From positions 186,001-250,000 of the forward strand of contig JBBDID010000035.1 of the NCBI GenBank assembly GCA_040880585.1: a stretch of DNA of 64,000 nt. Reading direction: 5' to 3'. Both the position numbers and the translations under genes were made by a program. A model generated the notes under the pieces. That model was not told the origin of the DNA and did no database searches. It saw nothing but the letters and a program-made list of their open reading frames with translations. Positions 59,885 through 64,000 of the stretch are shown here, in pieces. This stretch comes from Paracrocinitomix sp040880585 (lineage in GTDB: Bacteria; Bacteroidota; Bacteroidia; Flavobacteriales_D; Crocinitomicaceae). How positions within the stretch are numbered: position 1 is the stretch's first letter; each line of letters opens with the position of its first letter.

Positions 59885-61161
59885 TCTTTTTCGTTCTTAA
59901 CTGCCAGGACGGTATTAACGCCGCCAAAAGCAAAGTTACTCTTTAAGGCATAATTGATCTGTTTTTGTTGATTTTCTCTAAGTAGATTTATCTTTTGATC
60001 AATAGGGTTTTGCAAGTTCAAATTTCCGGGAATAGTTCCACCTTTCATCATTTCCAACAAAATGGATAGCTCCTGAATTCCGGCAGCTGCTATTGCGTGT
60101 CCATGCCGATCTTTTGTGCTTGAGACGGCGATTTTATGCGCCGATTCTCCCAATGCGTTTTGCAGCGCTTTTAGTTCTACACCATCATTTTGACGTGTTC
60201 CTGTACCATGTGCATAGTAATAATCGTATTGATTAACTGCTATTCCGGATTGCTGTACAGCTTTTTGAATGGCTTTTGACATAGCTGCTGCAGATGGATC
60301 CGGAGCTGTGATTTTGTAGCCATCCAGGGTGTTACCATACCCCAATATTGCGGCGATTGGTTTTAGTTTGTTTTTTCGGACAAATTCTTCGCTCGCCATA
60401 ATAACAAAGCCGGCAGCTTCTCCTGCAATTGCTCCGTACCGGTTGTTATCAAAAGGACGACAGGAAATGTTGCCGTCTGACTCTGCAATCACACCAAGTT
60501 TTCCAAAGGATATCAAGGCTACTAAATTCAAAATGGAGTCCGTTCCACCGGCAATTACTACCTCTGCCTGATTGCGCAGAATTGAATCGTACGCCTGAGC
60601 AATGGCTTGGGTTGAAGATACGCAAGCCGTCAATACCGATTTTTGAAATGCCCGGGCATTAAATTTATCTGCCAAATAAAGGGCGTACATATCAAAGGGG
60701 TTTACAATGCGATTGAATTTCCCGTACAGGGGATTTAAATGAGCCATCAGTTCATAAATAGCACTCAATTTTTTTTCTACCGATTGGATCAATTGTTCTT
60801 CATTCTCTTTGAGTGGCAATTCTTCTGCACCCACCCCTAAAATCACCCCTGTTCGTTCGGGGTTCATCTGATCTATCAATGGTGCTAAATTGCTTTTTGC
60901 TTTTCCAAATGCCGCTGCCAATAACTCCAGCTTTCTGTCTAGTTTACAGAGTTCTTTCACAGGGGCGGATTCATCCTGATAAAAATGGGTCAAGGCTTCT
61001 CTAACTTCTGCACCGGTATTAAAATTAAGACCTCTGATGTCTTTTCTAATCAGGGGGCCATCTGCGCTAAAGTTTTTGTTTATAGCAGGTAGAATTTCTT
61101 CTCTTCCAACGGCAATTGGACTGATTAACTCATGATCGATTATGTAAACTTTATTATTCAT
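59875..61161 (-). CDS. Beta-ketoacyl-ACP synthase (KAS II/type II PKS-like)
   Basis: 428 residues. Complete triad: Cys180 (LTACVSSTQ), His318 (YAHGTGT) and His355 with Lys350 (STKDRHGHAIAAAG), and the closing SNFAFGGVN. Extends acyl chains by decarboxylative condensation with malonyl-ACP. Its gene directly follows a KS-like gene lacking the Cys (4-bp overlap), the pairing of KS-alpha and chain-length-factor type subunits. Product not known. Confidence 0.88.
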   Translation of the reverse strand: MNNKVYIIDHELISPIAVGREEILPAINKNFSADGPLIRKDIRGLNFNTGAEVREALTHFYQDESAPVKELCKLDRKLELLAAAFGKAKSNLAPLIDQMNPERTGVILGVGAEELPLKENEEQLIQSVEKKLSAIYELMAHLNPLYGKFNRIVNPFDMYALYLADKFNARAFQKSVLTACVSSTQAIAQAYDSILRNQAEVVIAGGTDSILNLVALISFGKLGVIAESDGNISCRPFDNNRYGAIAGEAAGFVIMASEEFVRKNKLKPIAAILGYGNTLDGYKITAPDPSAAAMSKAIQKAVQQSGIAVNQYDYYYAHGTGTRQNDGVELKALQNALGESAHKIAVSSTKDRHGHAIAAAGIQELSILLEMMKGGTIPGNLNLQNPIDQKINLLRENQQKQINYALKSNFAFGGVNTVLAVKNEKEWS

Positions 61162-62174
61162 TTCAGTGCTTCTATTCGAATAGCAGATTCTCTTCCGTAA
61201 ATATCTCTATCCAGCAAGTCAATACATGATCTCCCTTCAGCCAACATATCAATTCCTTTTTGAAGGGAAGCAAGCACATTTGCCGATCCCATATTTCCAT
61301 TAGCGGTGAAAAAAGAGGCGGTTGGTTTATTTAGTTTTTTACAATAGCTGTCATCTGCTTGAAAAACTGCTTCTGTGTAGGCGCCGGAGTGAATGATGGC
61401 GTCACTTTTTGTGTCGGGAAGTAAATTTTTCCAGTTTCTTTGGATCGCTGTTGAATGAAGGTTGGGAAGATGGGTTGATGTTGCCATTTGCGTAATCCGG
61501 CAAAGGGAATTTGGCGTGGGTTTTTTCGTTAATAAAACGGTTCCTACAGCCCCACTTTCTTTCCATCCCTCTGTATGGGGATAAAGAGAAGAATTCATCA
61601 TAAAGGAATATTCACCCCCCACATTGGAAGCGACAACCACAGCACAATTGTCAGTATACGTCACCTCAGCTACTGCGGCTTCAAGGGCGTGAAATCCTGA
61701 AAGGGAAGTGTTTCCAAAGGTGGCGTTGTTCCCTTTTATTCCTACATATTGTGCAACAAAACTCATGGTAGAATTTGTCAGGGTTTGCAAAGCAAGTAAA
61801 GGGGGGGATGCGCGAAAAATCAAGTTGATTTTATCGGCTTCCGTTTTTGCATCTTTAATTTTTTCCAGGGCTCTCATTAAATGACCGAGATGATCTTCAA
61901 TATTTTCAATAAATACACCAGATGCAACATACAGGGCTGTCTCTTCACGGGAGATTTTGATGCCGGCCTCTGCTAAAAGTTGCTGAACAGCTACTACTGC
62001 CATGGCGGTATCAGATCGCATGATCTTTTCATCTCCTCTTTTGGGATAAAAAGGTGAGTTTTTATCCAATTCAAGCGAAGCTGAGGTAAAGGTTTTATGC
62101 TTGCATTCCGTCACCTTTTTTTCAGAAAAATCCGTTGAATATATCTGTTTACATCCACTAACAAAAATGTTCAT
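61158..62174 (-). CDS. Non-catalytic KS-like partner (chain-length-factor-like)
   Basis: 338 residues of thiolase/KS fold, shorter than the partner KS. Where KS enzymes have the nucleophilic Cys, this reads FGNTSLSGFHALEAA, with no Cys. The HGTGT and GHxxxAAG motifs are not visible either. It therefore probably acts as a structural partner setting chain length or specificity, as in KS/CLF heterodimers. Overlaps the dehydratase and KS genes by 4 bp on each side. Confidence 0.72.
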   Translation of the reverse strand: MNIFVSGCKQIYSTDFSEKKVTECKHKTFTSASLELDKNSPFYPKRGDEKIMRSDTAMAVVAVQQLLAEAGIKISREETALYVASGVFIENIEDHLGHLMRALEKIKDAKTEADKINLIFRASPPLLALQTLTNSTMSFVAQYVGIKGNNATFGNTSLSGFHALEAAVAEVTYTDNCAVVVASNVGGEYSFMMNSSLYPHTEGWKESGAVGTVLLTKKPTPNSLCRITQMATSTHLPNLHSTAIQRNWKNLLPDTKSDAIIHSGAYTEAVFQADDSYCKKLNKPTASFFTANGNMGSANVLASLQKGIDMLAEGRSCIDLLDRDIYGRESAIRIEALK

Positions 62175-62647
62175 TTCTCTACTTTGGGTTTGATCATGTG
62201 AAAATATTCCTCCATTTTATGAATAAAGGGATTTTCTTCCATCTCACTTTTTAATCCGATCATAAAAGAGAGCGTTGCAGAACAAACGAGCTTGTCATCC
62301 ACCCGGGTCACCGTTTCTACATTTCCGCGATTATTATCCAAAGAGATGAGTTTAGACTCAACTATGCACTGATCTCCCGGCCGGACAAAAGATTTGAATT
62401 TTGCCTTTTGGATAATACTAAGTATTGGATATACTCCCCCGGCTTGCGGATAACTTTGAGCATAGCTTTCTTCCAGTAATCTACCGGAAAGTTGTGCCAT
62501 AGATTCGGTGAGCATAATTCCGGGAACCACAGGAAAACCAGGAAAATGATCTTGAAAAATCGGGTTGTCCAGGCTCCAGCACTTAATCCCAACGGCTGAC
62601 TTTCCGGGGGTTATTTCTTTTATTCTGTCAATTAATAAAAAACGCAT
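62171..62647 (-). CDS. 3-hydroxyacyl-ACP dehydratase (FabZ-like hotdog)
   Basis: 158 residues. FQDHFPGFPVVPGIMLTESMAQLSG carries the FabZ catalytic His34 and Glu48. It dehydrates beta-hydroxyacyl-ACP to the trans-2-enoyl form. Normal FabZ size, first gene of the densely overlapping part of the operon, 138 bp after the secreted CYTH-like gene; TATCTTTA just upstream is a weak -7 candidate. Confidence 0.85.
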   Translation of the reverse strand: MRFLLIDRIKEITPGKSAVGIKCWSLDNPIFQDHFPGFPVVPGIMLTESMAQLSGRLLEESYAQSYPQAGGVYPILSIIQKAKFKSFVRPGDQCIVESKLISLDNNRGNVETVTRVDDKLVCSATLSFMIGLKSEMEENPFIHKMEEYFHMIKPKVEK

Positions 62648-62785
62648 GAATCAGGTTTTATTTGAAAGGTAAAGATAATCAATAATCTAGCTTTGTCTGT
62701 TCTCGGTTTTAGTAAGTTTTTCTCATCCCATAGTCAGGTAATTAATGCAGGCATGCTTCTGAAAAACTGTGATTTTGCAGAGGCT

Positions 62786-63742
62786 TTATTCCCGAAGTTG
62801 ATTGATGCTCTGCACATATTTTGACTGGACGGTCTTACGGAGCGCAAATCGTTCCCGCATCTCTTTTTCAAATTCATTCAATACAATCATCCCTATTGAA
62901 TCCACCTCATACTTGTTCTCTATTTCGTACTCCTGCACTAAAACATGATCTAAAGAGGAAGGAAATAGCGGGTAAAAAACAGAAGAGTCTAACGAGCTTT
63001 CAATGACCCAGTATTTGTCCGAATTTTCTTTAAAATAAACAGGTTCATCATCTCCTCTCTTGACATTGCGCAATGGGGCTCCAAACTTTTTCATACCATA
63101 TTCAGGCCCTACATATACATGACCTCTGTGTCTATGGGATTCCCCGATCATTTTGGGAGCAAGAGACCGGATTTTTTCAGCCGTAAACAAATCAGGATAC
63201 AGGAATTTCAATTTTTGAAAAGGGGCGATAGGTGCATTTGCCTTTATAGATATCCATTCCTGTATGCTTGACAAAATATCCGCATAATTTTCAAGATCTG
63301 ATTTGTTTTTAGCCGATTGAAACTGTTGAAAAAGCAGGTTTAGCAAATGCGCCAAATTAGTTTCCTCTCCCTGATGCACCAATTTGTAAAAATCAAGTTC
63401 AGGTTCTTCTATTTCCATCCTGACACCTTCTCCTGATGTCATTTCAGATTTTAATTGAAAGGTATAAAAGCAGCCTTCGTCACCCATGCATTTTTTTCGC
63501 ATCCGCAGAGAAAATCCCTTTTTCAACAAGGTGTATTCAGGTGTGTCCATGTATAGGTCAAAATATACATAGCTGGCGTAATTAAAAGTATGAAACTCAT
63601 TTACTTCTTTAGAAGACAGCACAAAATCCCGAAGTTGGCTGATCTGCTCAGTGGTGTATTTTCGCTGGATTTCGACTCCCTGCCCCCAAACCAAATATGT
63701 GAGGCAAAAGAACACAGCTGTACAAGTTTTTTTAATGTCCAT
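62786..63742 (-). CDS. Secreted CYTH-like (triphosphate tunnel) protein
   Basis: 318 residues with a signal peptide (MDIKKTCTAVFFCLTYLVWGQ). Then YVYFDLYMDTPEYTLLKKGFSLRMRKKCM..CFYTFQLKSEMTSGEGVRMEIEEPEL, which follows the CYTH pattern (strand, YxDTP, LRxR, TxK, ExE). A second part has YWVIESSLDSSVFYP and VQEYEIENKYEVDSI. CYTH enzymes act on triphosphates or polyphosphate and are normally cytoplasmic, so an exported one is unusual. It overlaps the upstream gene by 11 bp. Linkage to the lipid operon is uncertain. Confidence 0.6.
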   Translation of the reverse strand: MDIKKTCTAVFFCLTYLVWGQGVEIQRKYTTEQISQLRDFVLSSKEVNEFHTFNYASYVYFDLYMDTPEYTLLKKGFSLRMRKKCMGDEGCFYTFQLKSEMTSGEGVRMEIEEPELDFYKLVHQGEETNLAHLLNLLFQQFQSAKNKSDLENYADILSSIQEWISIKANAPIAPFQKLKFLYPDLFTAEKIRSLAPKMIGESHRHRGHVYVGPEYGMKKFGAPLRNVKRGDDEPVYFKENSDKYWVIESSLDSSVFYPLFPSSLDHVLVQEYEIENKYEVDSIGMIVLNEFEKEMRERFALRKTVQSKYVQSINQLRE

Positions 63743-64000
63743 AATTTCTCTTTCTTCCTTTGGTCGATAAAAAGCTCTCTGGATTTTTTTCTCTTTCGTA
63801 ATCTATGATGAGTTTTCCATTATCCACCACTTTAACGCCATCTTCTATCACCGTAAGCATTTTGTCAAAGGGGATAGGATGGGGATCTTTCAGGTCAAAT
63901 GCTAACAGTATGGATGCCCTGCGGGATGCCATTTTTTGAAAATATAATGCAGCAATGGGTGCCGGCCATCCGGCTTCATCAATCATTTCGGCTAGCATCT
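63732..64000 (-). CDS. Unknown protein, C-terminal part (runs off right edge)
   Basis: About 89 residues remain; the ATG at 63998 is probably internal because the frame is open to the window end. Ends in a charged tail (PESFLSTKGRKRNYGH). Family not recognised. Overlaps the CYTH-like gene by 11 bp, so both belong to one transcript. Confidence 0.5.
   Translation of the reverse strand, partial: MLAEMIDEAGWPAPIAALYFQKMASRRASILLAFDLKDPHPIPFDKMLTVIEDGVKVVDNGKLIIDYEREKNPESFLSTKGRKRNYGH

Overview
The window looks like chromosomal DNA from a member of the Bacteroidota, most likely order Flavobacteriales. The support is AT-rich DNA, Bacteroidota-type promoters (TTTG then TAnnTTTG boxes), many signal-peptide and lipobox proteins, OmpA/PD40 and TPR-SpoIIE signalling proteins, and an IleRS of the type seen in this phylum. 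The family cannot be fixed from sequence alone. No rRNA, tRNA or CRISPR array was recognised.

Layout. 1-9.6 kb: NifU tail, saccharopine dehydrogenase, small unknown genes, a lipoprotein, a degenerate amidotransferase, biotin carrier protein, V4R-histidine kinase, EamA transporter, ArsC-like protein, asnS and thioredoxin. 9.6-24.5 kb: a CAP-domain secreted protein between two perfect 73-bp repeats, a sodium/solute symporter, uridine kinase, an ALDH7-type aldehyde dehydrogenase, a VWA protein divergent from an Ntox23-like surface protein, an OmpA/PD40 protein, glutaminase, and VOC and YCII-type proteins. 24.5-36 kb: TPR-SpoIIE phosphatase, a secreted WD40-like protein, the carboxyltransferase of an acyl-CoA carboxylase, EI24, beta-helix and outer-membrane proteins, a DUF559 cassette between inverted repeats, an RraB-like protein and unknowns.

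36-46.6 kb is the accessory zone. It begins with an IS5-like remnant and tandem repeats. An HTH/lipoprotein/barrel module follows, lying between IS ends in opposite orientation. Next comes a one-strand defence island: SIR2-domain protein, TM/coiled-coil protein, then a compact restriction-modification operon (HTH controller, two DNA methyltransferases, PD-(D/E)XK-like nuclease). A promoter with an embedded inverted-repeat operator lies in front of the controller.

46.9-55.1 kb: ileS with a GxHH in place of HxGH signature, a hexanucleotide repeat tract, DUF4349, a decayed ileS 3' fragment, two envelope proteins, a UbiA-like prenyltransferase and a membrane protein. 55.2-64 kb: a tightly overlapping minus-strand operon with type II FAS/PKS-like enzymes (dehydratase, KS-like partner without Cys, KS, ketoreductase, ACP, saccharopine-dehydrogenase-like reductase, halogenase-like flavoprotein, alpha/beta hydrolase). 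A secreted CYTH-like protein and a truncated unknown gene lie upstream. This operon probably makes a specialised lipid or polyene-type product.

Functional links: saccharopine dehydrogenase and the ALDH7 enzyme are consecutive steps of lysine breakdown but are 14 kb apart. The biotin carrier protein and carboxyltransferase are likewise split, with no biotin carboxylase in the window.
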